NCBI GenBank assembly: GCA_905250025.1
Contig: CAJNOJ010000357.1
Span: forward strand, 1-64,000
Length of the DNA: 64,000 nucleotides
Direction of reading: 5' to 3'
Source of the DNA: Adineta ricciae
Lineage: Eukaryota > Rotifera > Eurotatoria > Adinetida > Adinetidae
The notes below the pieces were generated by a model. That model did no database searches, was not told the DNA's origin, and saw only the letters and a list, made by a program, of their open reading frames with translations. This document shows, piece by piece, positions 46,404 to 56,606 of this stretch (the first letter of the stretch is position 1; each line of letters opens with the position of its first letter). Made by a program: the position numbers and the translations under genes.

Positions 46404-47105
46404 ATGGGTATACAAGGAAGCCACCAAGAATGTCAAATATGTTGTGAAGACAAACCTGCGTGTGATTATGGTCTCCCATTAACTACTACTTGTCAACATA
46501 TATATCAGACTACATGCAATAAATGTGTCATACGGTACGTTGAAAAAGCGTTTGAAGAGACATGTCGAGATGATGTTCGTTGTCCTGAACCCGACTGTGA
46601 CGGTCAACTCGACTATAACGTAGTGAAATATATTCTCAGTTGTGGTGATGATAAGAAGGTTTTTGATCGATACGATCGATTTATTCTTCATCGACAATTA
46701 GAGCAAATGGATGAGTTCATTTGGTGTTCAAATCCTGATTGTGGGATGGGACAACTCAGCGATAGTGGATCCGAAAATAATATTATCACTTGTTTTAACT
46801 GTCATAAGAGAACATGTTTTACTCACAGAGTTCCATGGCATGAAGGACTAACATGTGCAGAATATGACGAGACGAAAGATGCTGATGATGAAGCCAGTCA
46901 ACTGTGGATGATCCAGAACTCGAAAAAATGTCCCAACTGTCCATATCGAATCGAGAAGAACGATGGTTGTGACCATATGAAATGTATGAAATGTTCGTAT
47001 GAGTTTTGTTGGTCTTGTTTAGCTGATTATGAACGAATACGAAAAGATGGCAATCACAGACATCATCCGAACTGCAAACATTATGCACCGTACGATGGAG
47101 AATAG
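46404..47105 (+). CDS. RBR E3 ubiquitin ligase b (copy 2)
   Basis: This 233-aa single-exon protein starts at ATG 46404 (MGIQGSHQECQICCED). RING1, IBR and RING2 are intact, and the RING2 active site reads GCDHMKC, with the histidine that is Arg in copy 1. Its first RING resembles copy 1 ligase b, but the IBR (HKRTCFTHRVPWHEGL) and much of RING2 match ligase a of the same copy. The gene lies directly upstream of the glutamate receptor. Confidence 0.87.
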   Translation: MGIQGSHQECQICCEDKPACDYGLPLTTTCQHIYQTTCNKCVIRYVEKAFEETCRDDVRCPEPDCDGQLDYNVVKYILSCGDDKKVFDRYDRFILHRQLEQMDEFIWCSNPDCGMGQLSDSGSENNIITCFNCHKRTCFTHRVPWHEGLTCAEYDETKDADDEASQLWMIQNSKKCPNCPYRIEKNDGCDHMKCMKCSYEFCWSCLADYERIRKDGNHRHHPNCKHYAPYDGE

Positions 47106-47511
47106 GATCGGTATGATAAGTAAGGAAGTCTTACTTGAGATTAGATACTCTCGACGACTATGAAACTTTTACAAATGAAAGTGCATATCAAAACTCCTCC
47201 TATGTCGGGATATGACAAGTAACAAGTTTGAAGCATGTGGATACGCTATTCTTTTACTTGAACCAGCCTTTTTTTAAATTGCATTTTTCTTTTTATTACC
47301 ACTGTTATTTGATGTAATTCATGTCGATAGTAAATCAATCTTCTTATAGAAGGAGAAAAAAGAAGTACATTTCCGTTTTTCTTATTTCCGGTTGTGATAA
47401 ACAGACATCTTATAAGTTTTCTAATTGAAACCAAATAAGAGAAAGTTGCTTCTTGTGAACACACATATTTACTTTGCAATCACTTTGATTTCATTCAAAT
47501 TCTCCCACACA
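47106..47511. other. Intergenic / 5' region of the glutamate receptor
   Basis: No separate gene. The receptor frame is open from 47425 but its first ATG is at 47512. Confidence 0.4.
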
Positions 47512-50106
47512 ATGCTTTTACCATTCATTTCATACTTTATATTCTCACAAATTAATTTCAAATATATCAAAACCGAGTGGCCGATAGCGAATCTTTCAAA
47601 TATAAAAATTTTAGGACTCTTCCTGGATGCAGACAACACCACTGAACCAACTGAGTTGTCAATTCATACTCGAGCAATGTTTCAATCTGCTATCATACTT
47701 TCACAAAAATACAATATCTCAATGCAAAGTCAATATCTCGAATGGCAATCAGCACAAACTGATGGAAATATAATGAATGCTCTGAGTGATACATGTCAAT
47801 GTGCATCTTCATCAATACTCCTCGGGATTGTTGGCCCAACATTATCAAACGAAGCACAACAAATTGCAAACTTCGGCGAAAGAATTGGTCTGCCGGTTAT
47901 ATCGTACTCTGCTACTGATCCACAACTATCCGACCGAAATAGTTATCCAACTTTTTATCGCACTGTGCCATCCGATAACGAAGCTGCCGTTGCACTCGTG
48001 AAATTATTTCTGAAATTCAATTGGACATCCTGCGTCGTTGTTTATCAAAATGATCTATTCGGAACCAATGGAGTCAATGCAATCAATAATGCATTTATCA
48101 ATCAAGGTCTAGCAATATTTAAATTTATTGTCTTTGACATCGCAACACTGACATTTCGAGAAGATCTCAAAAGTTCTTTAGTTAATAGTCCAACACGAAT
48201 TGTTATATTATGGGTAAGTGTCAGTTATGCATCGTTAATTATCCAAAATGCTCTGGACAACGGTGTTCTCGGTCCTAAATTTACCTGGATATCGAGCACA
48301 AGTATTTCCCTGACTTCTTTTAACTCAATCTACTATCCGAATTTAATTGGAATGCTCACGGTCGAACCTGTCACAGGCAGTGTTGTCGGTGCAACAATAA
48401 ATCAAACATTATTGAATGCTGCTTATGACGTATGGAAAGAGTATGAACCAGAAACGTTTCCTTCCTCAGTAAAAGTCAATCCATATGCACTGTTTGCATT
48501 TGATGCAACATGGGTGTTAATTCAATCCTTAGAACAACTTTGCTCACAAATGAATCACTCATGTTTAACAACAAACGGTTCTTCATATTGTTTTGATCGA
48601 TATTTTGTTCATTCCAATCAATTGTTGAATATAATAAACTCAATTAAGTTTCTTGGCATTTCTGGTCCAATTAAATTTACTTCAAACTCAACCGATCGAA
48701 TGGATGGTTCGTATTACTATGTCCAAAATATTCAATCCACATCGACTGGCATTGGCTTCGCTCCTGTATTAGAATATTCTGATCCTGGAGATTGGAGTAC
48801 CTATCCAGGATCGAATGTTATTGTCTGGCCAGGTAATTCATTAATATCACCAACCGGTCGCGTTCTACTTGACAGTGTCACTGTACGAATTGGAGTTATT
48901 GCAGCACCTGTGTATACGATAGTAAATGGTGGATCAACAACGAACTTAACTGGATACGCGATTGATTTAATCGAGCTTTTACGCAGTCAACTAAACTTTA
49001 TTCCGAATATTCAATTAGCATCTGATAATCAAACGTATGCAGGATTGATTCAAGCTGTCGCCGATGGAGTTTATGACATGGTTGTTGGCGATGTAACAGT
49101 GACTGCTGCACGACGAGAACTCGTTGATTTTTCGAATTCTATATTCGATAATGCTTTGCAACTTATGGTTAGAAAAACTTATACAAGTGCACCTGATCCC
49201 TTATCGTTTCTAAAACCATTTTCATTGAAACTATGGATCACATTTTTATTTTCCTGGGTCTTTGCCTCGGTCTTATTTTGTTTCTTCGAACGTGACGAAA
49301 ATGACATCTTAGCGAATCGAACTTTTTTTTCTCAAATAGCGATGAGTTTATGGTATTGTCTTGGCCATTGCATCGGACATGGAGTTGATTTTCATGTACG
49401 TACGTCCTCCGGACGTTTATTAACCGCTGCTCTGTATATGTTGAGTTTAGTCTTGTTAGCGTCTTATACAGCTAACCTGGCATCTGATTTAACAATCTTA
49501 AAAACTCAAAATATCCTCTCTGGAATCGATGATCTTAAAAATGGAAAAATTCCGCCGAATCGTATCGGTATTCGTGTTGGCACTGCTGCTGTTGATTATT
49601 ATTTAAAAGAAATCTCCAATGGAAATCCGAATTATTATCCATTATATTCACTACAGCAAGGATACGATGCTTTATTGAACGATATTATCGATGTGACGTT
49701 TACCGATATTGGCCTTGGAGAATATGAAACAAATAATGTTTATTGTAATTTAACGTTGATTGGAGATTCTTTTGATGCGGGAATATTTGGAATAGCTGTT
49801 TCGAAGAATTGGATTTATACTGAAGAATTAGATGTGACGATTTTATCGTTGGGTGAAACAGGTTTGTTAAATAACCTTCAGATAAAATGGTTTCAAACAA
49901 AGATTTGTCCGGATACAAGTGGAGTGCCAACTGAAATTGAATTGGAATCCATGGGTGGATTATTTGCTACGTTTGCATTTGTAATTCTTCTCTCGTTAAT
50001 ATTATTTATTTGGAAGAAGAAGACTTTCTTTATACAACGATTGAAAAAAAAATTCACGTCTTGTGAAAGACCCGTCGAAACTAATACCATCTCGTGTAAA
50101 ATCTAA
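47512..50106 (+). CDS. Ionotropic glutamate receptor with K+-filter-like pore loop (copy 2, complete)
   Basis: This single-exon gene encodes 864 aa. The amino-terminal receptor domain (about 30-400) is followed by S1 from VTVRIGVIA, including VTAARRELVDFS, whose arginine matches the carboxylate-binding Arg of AMPA receptors. M1 (LWITFLFSWVFASVLFCFF) precedes the pore loop SLWYCLGHCIGHGVDF. M3 ends SYTANLASDLTI, the family signature. S2 contains VTFTDIGLGEYE, with Asp at the ammonium-binding position. M4 (LFATFAFVILLSLILFIW) leads to a short basic tail. The pore aligns without gaps to FMQQG of AMPA receptors but reads CIGHG (residues 620-624), like a K+ channel T-[VI]-G-[YF]-G filter. A K+-selective receptor (AvGluR1) is known from the bdelloid Adineta vaga. 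Many N-x-[ST] sites fit an extracellular domain. Confidence 0.88.
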   Translation: MLLPFISYFIFSQINFKYIKTEWPIANLSNIKILGLFLDADNTTEPTELSIHTRAMFQSAIILSQKYNISMQSQYLEWQSAQTDGNIMNALSDTCQCASSSILLGIVGPTLSNEAQQIANFGERIGLPVISYSATDPQLSDRNSYPTFYRTVPSDNEAAVALVKLFLKFNWTSCVVVYQNDLFGTNGVNAINNAFINQGLAIFKFIVFDIATLTFREDLKSSLVNSPTRIVILWVSVSYASLIIQNALDNGVLGPKFTWISSTSISLTSFNSIYYPNLIGMLTVEPVTGSVVGATINQTLLNAAYDVWKEYEPETFPSSVKVNPYALFAFDATWVLIQSLEQLCSQMNHSCLTTNGSSYCFDRYFVHSNQLLNIINSIKFLGISGPIKFTSNSTDRMDGSYYYVQNIQSTSTGIGFAPVLEYSDPGDWSTYPGSNVIVWPGNSLISPTGRVLLDSVTVRIGVIAAPVYTIVNGGSTTNLTGYAIDLIELLRSQLNFIPNIQLASDNQTYAGLIQAVADGVYDMVVGDVTVTAARRELVDFSNSIFDNALQLMVRKTYTSAPDPLSFLKPFSLKLWITFLFSWVFASVLFCFFERDENDILANRTFFSQIAMSLWYCLGHCIGHGVDFHVRTSSGRLLTAALYMLSLVLLASYTANLASDLTILKTQNILSGIDDLKNGKIPPNRIGIRVGTAAVDYYLKEISNGNPNYYPLYSLQQGYDALLNDIIDVTFTDIGLGEYETNNVYCNLTLIGDSFDAGIFGIAVSKNWIYTEELDVTILSLGETGLLNNLQIKWFQTKICPDTSGVPTEIELESMGGLFATFAFVILLSLILFIWKKKTFFIQRLKKKFTSCERPVETNTISCKI

Positions 50107-50678
50107 GATTTTGCACTTCTTTTTCTTTCATTTGTACTATATTACTAAATTCTATACTTCCGTGTTGTTTGTGTATTTAAATAGAAATCATCGAAGCTCA
50201 GTGAATTTTCTTTACAGACTTCAGTGTAGGTCAACGAATCGAAAAGTGCAAGATTACAGAAACCTTTTCCCTACTATCCCATAGCAATGAGATGCGTAAG
50301 TGCTTATTGCTCGAATAAACAAGAATTTTAACGGAAAGAAGCCAGTGCTCCATGCATCCGAATTTAATAGAAACAAAAAGCATCTATCAATAAGAACTAA
50401 TATAAAAGTATAGATAATAATGCGTAGATTAAGATTCAAGCTGTCTTGTAAAAAACAAAACGAACTATATATAATTATTCTTTTTCTCATATAGTAAAAG
50501 ATTGTGTACTGTACGGTATAGAACCGTGTAGAACAACATATATAGGTTCTATTGGATGGGAAGAAATACACTTGATTTTTCTCCCATGGGATAATTTGTT
50601 CTCTTACACATCGAGCTTAGATTAGTAGTGCATAACCAGTGACGTGATTGTATCCTCTGTTGAAACTTGAGTACTACA
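50107..50678. other. Intergenic, second part conserved with 62793 onward
   Basis: From 50172 the sequence matches 62793-63294. No gene is seen. Confidence 0.5.
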
Positions 50679-51380
50679 TATATAAGTTCTATACAAATCG
50701 TCTTAGATCTTCAAATTAACTAGAACTATGATGAAATTATTACCATTGGCATTTATACTGTGTGAATATTTTTCGTCCGCTCTTCAAGAAGACATTCAAT
50801 CCGAGAATGAGCACACTACGACAATTCCAGTGGCAAATATTTATCTCGACAGAAATAAAAGAGGTGTAAGACTCAACAGTCTGGAACATAATTTCTGGAA
50901 AAATATGCTTCAACTAATCGACGCTATTCTGAAAACGAAATACTTAGAGAGATTTATATAGAGTACGGATAGGCAGGAAATAGTGAGAACTGGTAGGATC
51001 AGTTGGACCGACATTGGTGTTACAAATAGTTATGGACAAAATATATCCGGCTACGCTGCAATGTTGAGATACGTCGGTTATTTTGTAAGAACTAACGAAG
51101 CTGAAATTGTATCACAACATGGAAATGAGCTTGCCGTTCTAGTACAGGGTGCAGGCGAAGTTCGACAAGACAGGATGATGAGAATGACTCGGTATGCTGA
51201 TAAATGTGTTGACCATGAATTTGTCTGAAACGTTTGGGATCAATTAAATCAGACTTTTAATAATATATATAATAAGACACAGGGAAGATTAGACTTGCGG
51301 ATGAAGAGATAAATACAACCAGAAAGTCCAACTTGTACTTGTGGAAGTCGAACTGGAAAATGGATGAATAATGGAAATGC
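50172..51380 (+). repeat. Duplicated block, copy 2, downstream segment
   Basis: Matches 62793-64000 nearly throughout, starting GTATTTAAATAGAAATCATC here and GTAATTAAATATAAATCATC there. The match runs to the window end, so the true repeat is longer. Confidence 0.88.
50679..50686 (+). promoter_or_regulatory. TATA box of the secreted-protein gene
   Basis: TATATAAG, 42 bp before ATG 50728. The same box is kept in the copy at 63297-63304. Confidence 0.45.
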
Positions 51381-51921
51381 TGTAGAAATTATCAAAAATT
51401 GGGATTGGGGCGTTTGGATTGAATATCATAATAATCAATGGTTTGCCACGTTGAATTTAGTAGGTATAAACGATCGCGAGGTGATTCTCTACGATAGCAC
51501 TCGAAAGTTATACGTCAGGCTAACTCACACTGCTCTTTATACGGGCTTTAATATAGACGAATGCAACTCGTGGGAGGTTAGTGGCAGATGGATCTAGTTT
51601 CCCGAAAGTTCTTCCAGCACTTCAAGTTATTTGAAACAATCCGGATTAACTGCAGAATGACGGAACTCGGATGGTACAGGAAAAGTCATAAAAAAGTTGG
51701 ATTGAATATCACAGTGAATATCGGTTTGCTCAATTCGAATTTATCGATATGGATTATACTGCAGTAATTCTCTATGACCAAAGCAGGAATTTATACATGA
51801 AACTAACAACTAGGAGTTTATTCACAGGCCTTAATCCAAACTATTTCAATAAATATTGGATTAGCGGTGGGTGGATTCAGTTGTCTTTTACGAATTATGA
51901 TATTTTCAACGATGAAAATTA
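50728..51921 (+). pseudogene. Secreted repeat-module protein, several stops (copy 2)
   Basis: An ATG at 50728 gives a signal peptide (MMKLLPLAFILCEYFSSALQ) and a propeptide-like stretch with RNKRGVR. A conserved domain follows, containing DIGVTNSYGQNISGYAAMLR and RTNEAEIVSQHGNELAVLVQ. The frame is broken by TAG at 50959 and TGA at 51226; the other copy reads Ser and Cys there. Downstream, frames at about 51310-51597 and 51625-51921 hold two related modules (WIEYHNNQWFATLNL, VILYDSTRKLYVRLTH; WIEYHSEYRFAQFEF, VILYDQSRNLYMKLTT), again separated by stops. I do not recognise the family. It looks like a secreted protein with a repeated W-x-EYH module, decayed. Confidence 0.55.
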
Positions 51922-52127
51922 ATTCTCGCTTCTTTCGATCTAACACTTTCGTTTTTGCATAGATAAGAAGCGCACCTTGTGAGTTGGGATTTCCTATGCA
52001 CTTCATGACAATACTACTATATATTTGCAGTGTATGTTCAAGAAAACATAAAACGAACGAAACAAGTATGTATGCTTGAATACATTCACTATCGAAAAAG
52101 AAGAAGAATTAGACACTTTCATTTTAG

Positions 52128-53356
52128 ATGGTTAAATCACACTTCAGTACCAGGCGACCCGCTGTAGATGCAAACATGCGCTTTATATTGCAAGAGAATC
52201 GTTCGAATGCTACCATTTCTAATGAAACTGAAACTGAGAAATTATCGAGAATTGCACTTCCAGCATGTGAATATGGCCTTGGTTGTTATCGAATAAATCG
52301 TGCGCATTTTGAACATTACTCTCATCCAGTTGGTCTTGAAAAAGACAAGTGTGAGACGGATTCGCATAGGACACAACTTGTTAATAATTCTGAACGTGAA
52401 GGAGACGAACTTCAATTCATCGATCAAGTTGAAAACTGTATTCGCTCATTGGACCGTGATTTGGAATTGAAAAATCTGGAAATCGGCCAATTACATCAAA
52501 GTCAATTGGAAATGGTAAAACGCAACGAGACATTACAAAAGTTCTTTCGCATGATTCGAACTTACAGGCACGGCGTGAAATCGACCAGGAACATATATTA
52601 ATTATTTCAAAACATGTGCCATCTTATTGGGAACCAGACGCGCCCAAAGAATCTTATCGTGAAGTTCACTTATTAAGTGAATCGTCTGAATTTCAGCGAA
52701 GCAATAGTCTATTAAATTCCACAATCCGTAAGCACGATCATCATTATGGAACTGTATTTGGCAAAGATCAAACGAATAGAAAATAAAAGACTATGGTATG
52801 AATACTGTTGGAAAAAGGCTCGACAGGATTTGATCTCTACCAAATAATAATCGAACTTATTTCTAGGTTAACATTATCGAGAAAAATCACCATAGATTGC
52901 ACAATGTTGATTGTTCAATCCATTTGGTAAACCACCCTTTATTAACACCTTTACTACACAATCAATCGAACGAATATTGGTTATTCCATGAATGTGGTGC
53001 TGAAGCCGTGCATCATATATTACATCATGGGTACAATCCTCAATTGTCGAACTTAAATGGTATATTTGATGGTGGTTTCTACCTTGCTGAAAATTCCTCC
53101 AAGTCAAATCAAAATGAGCTTGTCTTTTCTATGCTTCTGTATCGCACTGTATTGGGCGATGGCCATGTAGCATTGCGGTATGATCGGAAAAAGTATCGTG
53201 ATGGTACGAACAAAATACATGGTGTACGACGTCCTCCAACGAAGACAAGCTTATCCAGAATATGTCATCAGTTTCAAGCGATCGGCTCAAAACGAGCGCG
53301 TGCCAGTGAATATGATTTTTCCATTCGAAGGACTTCGAAGCGTTGTAAAAAAGTAG
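52128..53356 (+). pseudogene. PBZ zinc finger-PARP catalytic domain gene, frame-broken
   Basis: The 5' frame (ATG 52128) contains a PAR-binding zinc finger: C47 and C53, then CYRINRAHFEHYSHP with H60 and H66. A coiled-coil-like stretch follows. Later frames give PARP pieces: HVPSYWEPDAPKESYREVHL, IKRIENKRLWYEYCWKKARQ, WLFHECGAEAVHHILHHGYN with the catalytic His, GGFYLAENSSKSNQ with the Tyr, and QAYPEYVISF at the end. Frame changes occur near 52540, 52770 and 53200, and the LFHGT motif reads LFHEC. It once encoded a PARP of the tankyrase/PARP11-12-like shape fused to a PBZ finger. Unrecognised tiny introns could account for some shifts. Confidence 0.6.
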
Positions 53357-53553
53357 TTCCGTTAAAATTCAGAATAAATATGTTCTTTTTCTTTTCTACA
53401 AAGTTGGTATACCAACGAAGGCGTATATAATCAGGCGAAAATTTTTTTCTTTTCTGTCGCCACGTGCTTATCTTGTCGAAACAGCTGCCTGACATGTCAG
53501 ACGTGAAAAAATACTGCGAAAGCGAACTCTCGATCCATTTTTCAGTGAGAAAA

Positions 53554-55084
53554 ATGGCAACAAACGAACTTGTGCGCAATCAGCGACGAATCCTTCGTTT
53601 CTTTGATATTAATCAGGAACCAATTAGAACACTTCTACCAATAGATGGATATGAACATATGCCTATTGTTCCTCTGGAAATAGCCATCGAACCACTAGTT
53701 TCGTTTCTACCTGCGATCAAAAACTATGCGTTTATTGTCAAGGAGCGATGTCAAGATCAGATCACTGATAAACTAACAGTAGATGAGGCAGCATCAATCA
53801 TGCTTTATACGATGGATTGGGAGCCGATCGACGAGTGTCTTTACGTTTCTTTAAACAAAACACTACGATCAGAGACCAGAAATAAACTGAAACCATGGCA
53901 TTTATATTTAAAACTCTTTCTTACAGCATTGTCACGTCTTCCAGATTTACATAAATTTGTATATCGAGGAGTGAAGTTAGATTTCAGCAGGTTCTACAAG
54001 ACCGACGAAACAATTACCTGGTGGGGATTTTCTTCATGTACGAATAATATTAATGTACTTCAGTCGGATGCATTTTTGGGTATGACAAGTGAACGAACAT
54101 TATTCACCATTGAATGCCATTCAGGAAAAGACATCTCCAAATATTCGTACTTTGCATCAGAGAATGAGATACTTCTTCTTCCTGCCACGCGATTCCGAGT
54201 ACTTGGCTGTCTTGATCAAGGCCATGGACTTCATTTAATTCAATTGGAAGAAATAGAATCAAATTCTACTCTTGTTTCAAACAAACTACCTGCAGGTACA
54301 GGAAAACGATGGGTTTAGTATTATCTAACTTAATTGTTGGTTTTCCATCCAAATAGAGACCAGAACTATATCAACACAATCAATTCCAAGACCTAGACCG
54401 AAACCGGTGATTGCAGCTAATCAACGTGTAAATCCAGATGTACAGCGAACGATACAGAAATACGAAAGCCATACTACTATAAATCTTAATAATCAAAATG
54501 TCACTGATAAAGACATGGAATTCGTTGTCAAGGAAGCGATTATGAAAAAACATTGTTCCGGGCTCAATCTGGCATCAAATAATATTACAGCATCTGGTAT
54601 CTACATTTTAGCTCAAAGATTAGATAACGCCTATCCGTTGAAAACACTTATTCTTCATGGGAATCCAATAGGTGACGAAGGTCTTTCTTTTCTTGTCAAT
54701 ACTCTGACAAATAATACCATAATCAAGACACTTGAACTTGGAGGTACTAGTATCACAGATGTAGGTGTAAAGCATCTCGTACAAATCATCAGTGGAAACA
54801 AATCATTAATTAATCTGTGGCTTTGCAAAAATCAGATAACGGATGTTGGGATTCGAATGTTAGCTGATGTGATTTCAAATTGTAATAAGACTCTTCGTTT
54901 TTTGTCTGTTAGCGAGAACATGCTCCTAACTGATGGAAGTATCGATTCCTTTATTCAAATGATCAAGTGTAGTCAATCATTGGCTTATCTGTTCGCATCC
55001 TATTGCAATTTCTCTGCGACAGGTAAAGAACGACTCATGAAACCTCATCAATCCTTCCCAAACGTCAAATTGGATATTCGATAG
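53554..55084 (+). CDS. Arginine mono-ADP-ribosyltransferase fused to leucine-rich repeats
   Basis: The model is join(53554..54295, 54357..55084), phase 1, 61-bp intron, giving 489 aa. The N-terminal half is an R-S-E class transferase: VYRGV (R138), WWGFSS (S160-S161) and SENEIL (E203 and E205, the E-x-E of arginine-specific enzymes). Such enzymes move ADP-ribose from NAD+ to arginine on target proteins. A proline-rich linker spans the splice. The C-terminal half has ribonuclease-inhibitor-like LRRs ([66 protein letters not shown]). No signal peptide is seen from this start, so an intracellular enzyme is likely. ATG 53494 is an alternative start. The gene lies just downstream of the decayed PBZ-PARP gene. 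Confidence 0.82.
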
Positions 55085-55769
55085 CCTTCTGACAAAATAA
55101 AATGTACGCAATTAATGAAGTACTTTGGTTGAAAACTTATGGAATTGTATAGTGAACTCGTGTTTTTGTTTTCACTCTCGTATCAAATCTACAATTCAGC
55201 ATGTTCAATTGGTGACTCGATATTGACACAGCGATGCATTCGAACTTTTTTTGTATCAATCTGTCGCAACTAATTATTTCCAAGATTAAGTCTTCTACAA
55301 TGAGATTGTGTCAACAATTCAAAAACCAGCATTCTCATTTCTTCTTTTATATATATATGAACAGTTATTTAGTTGAATAAATGTGATTTTCTTGAATATT
55401 GTGTCTGTCACGTTCTATGATAATATTTCACTTCTGTTTTAGAATCGATCAACACGATACTTTGCCAAAAAAGACAATGCACTCTTCATTTCTTTGTTCT
55501 CTTGTATTTTTCATCTGTGATACCAGCTAGTGATAAGAGTAAGTAAAAAAATGAATATAGATTTTTGGATGTGCTGGCCAAACTTGTAGTCTATTTGTAT
55601 GTGAAGTAATTCAATTATTTTGGTGTTCAAGAACGTAATTTTCGACGGATACTATCAGCTAATTAAGAATAAGATAAGGATAAATGTAAGTTATAAGCCG
55701 CAATTATTGTGGTAATTCATTCCGATAGCAAAGAATGGTAAAATGATTCTTATAAACACTTGCGTTTAC
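55085..55769. other. Intergenic, no gene supported
   Basis: A short signal-peptide-like start at about 55477 (MHSSFLCSLVFFIC) runs into a stop and was not accepted. Confidence 0.35.
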
Positions 55770-56606
55770 TCAGAAGAAAAATTGATTGCGCCAATAATGA
55801 ACACGACAGTTCTTTGCACGTTCTCTTTCACAGAACAACGCAAATTGTCGTAGGTCCTTTAATATATTATCGTGCTTTTCTGTTTCTCTTGCCTTGACTG
55901 TAGAATATTCGCCTTCAACTATTGCCAATAATAAACGAAGTTTTGTAAAGTTCTTTTTAATGACCAATGGATGATTTAGATCACTTTTGAAATGTATATG
56001 AAATAGCTCTTCCCGTTCAGATAGTTTCTCAGTGAATTGTCGATTCGTTTCACTGGTAGTGTAAATTGAATTCGAAGCATTTTATAGGGAAGAATTAGCA
56101 AGTTGCTCTAATTTGTTCATATCCTCATCGTGAATATGATGCCAGCATTACACGAGTCAGCGCTTAAAGTTATAAAGGAATTGTTAAGACCAATAATGCC
56201 ATAGTATTTGGCAAAATCTGTACTTTGTGCTTTGATCATATGACATGCAATAGACAAACAAAATATGAAATATAGTCACTCCGACGGCAATAATGAGTAC
56301 CGGGAATGATATGGAGATAAGATTAGTGTACAGTAAAGCGTGCGTCTGATTTGAAGTTATTGGAAAATATGGTGGATCATTTGACGAAGGATGCGATATA
56401 CTGTCGCTAGAATTAGGCTCAAGCTCAGATTTGTCGGATTCAATCGGTGGATATGGTCGTTTCTGAATGTTATATTGAAGATTGAACAATGTGTATTTCT
56501 CCGGTGTCATTGGCGGGAACTGATTCTGACGAAGAAAGCTGATCAGAAGATTTCGTCTTTCCAGAATCGCTGATGGTAACTGGTATATCCATTCTGGTTC
56601 GTGCAT
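55770..56606 (-). CDS. Single-pass membrane protein with coiled-coil-like tail, unrecognised
   Basis: The model is complement(join(55770..56052, 56224..56606)) with a phase-2 intron of 171 bp, giving 221 aa. The N-terminal part begins MHEPEWIYQLPSAILERRN and contains a Pro/Ser-rich stretch. A transmembrane segment follows (ISISFPVLIIAVGVTIFHIL). After splicing, a highly charged helical tail follows (ETNRQFTEKLSEREELFHIH). It ends RVHYWRNQFFF. The exon junction is inferred from phase only; the donor ACAAA|GTACAG is moderate. If the splice is wrong, the first exon alone encodes 140 aa. No family is recognised and there is no signal peptide. Confidence 0.4.

Larger units (their letters stand above)
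42832..49574 (+). repeat. Duplicated block, copy 2, right segment
   Basis: Matches 8725-15490. Copy 2 continues past 49574 without interruption, whereas copy 1 stops at the N. Confidence 0.9.

Noticed and set aside
1..50106. Interpreting the two blocks as a tandem segmental duplication
   Set aside because: Copy 1 stops exactly at an N and its continuation starts exactly after the second N, which fits allelic contigs better than tandem copies.
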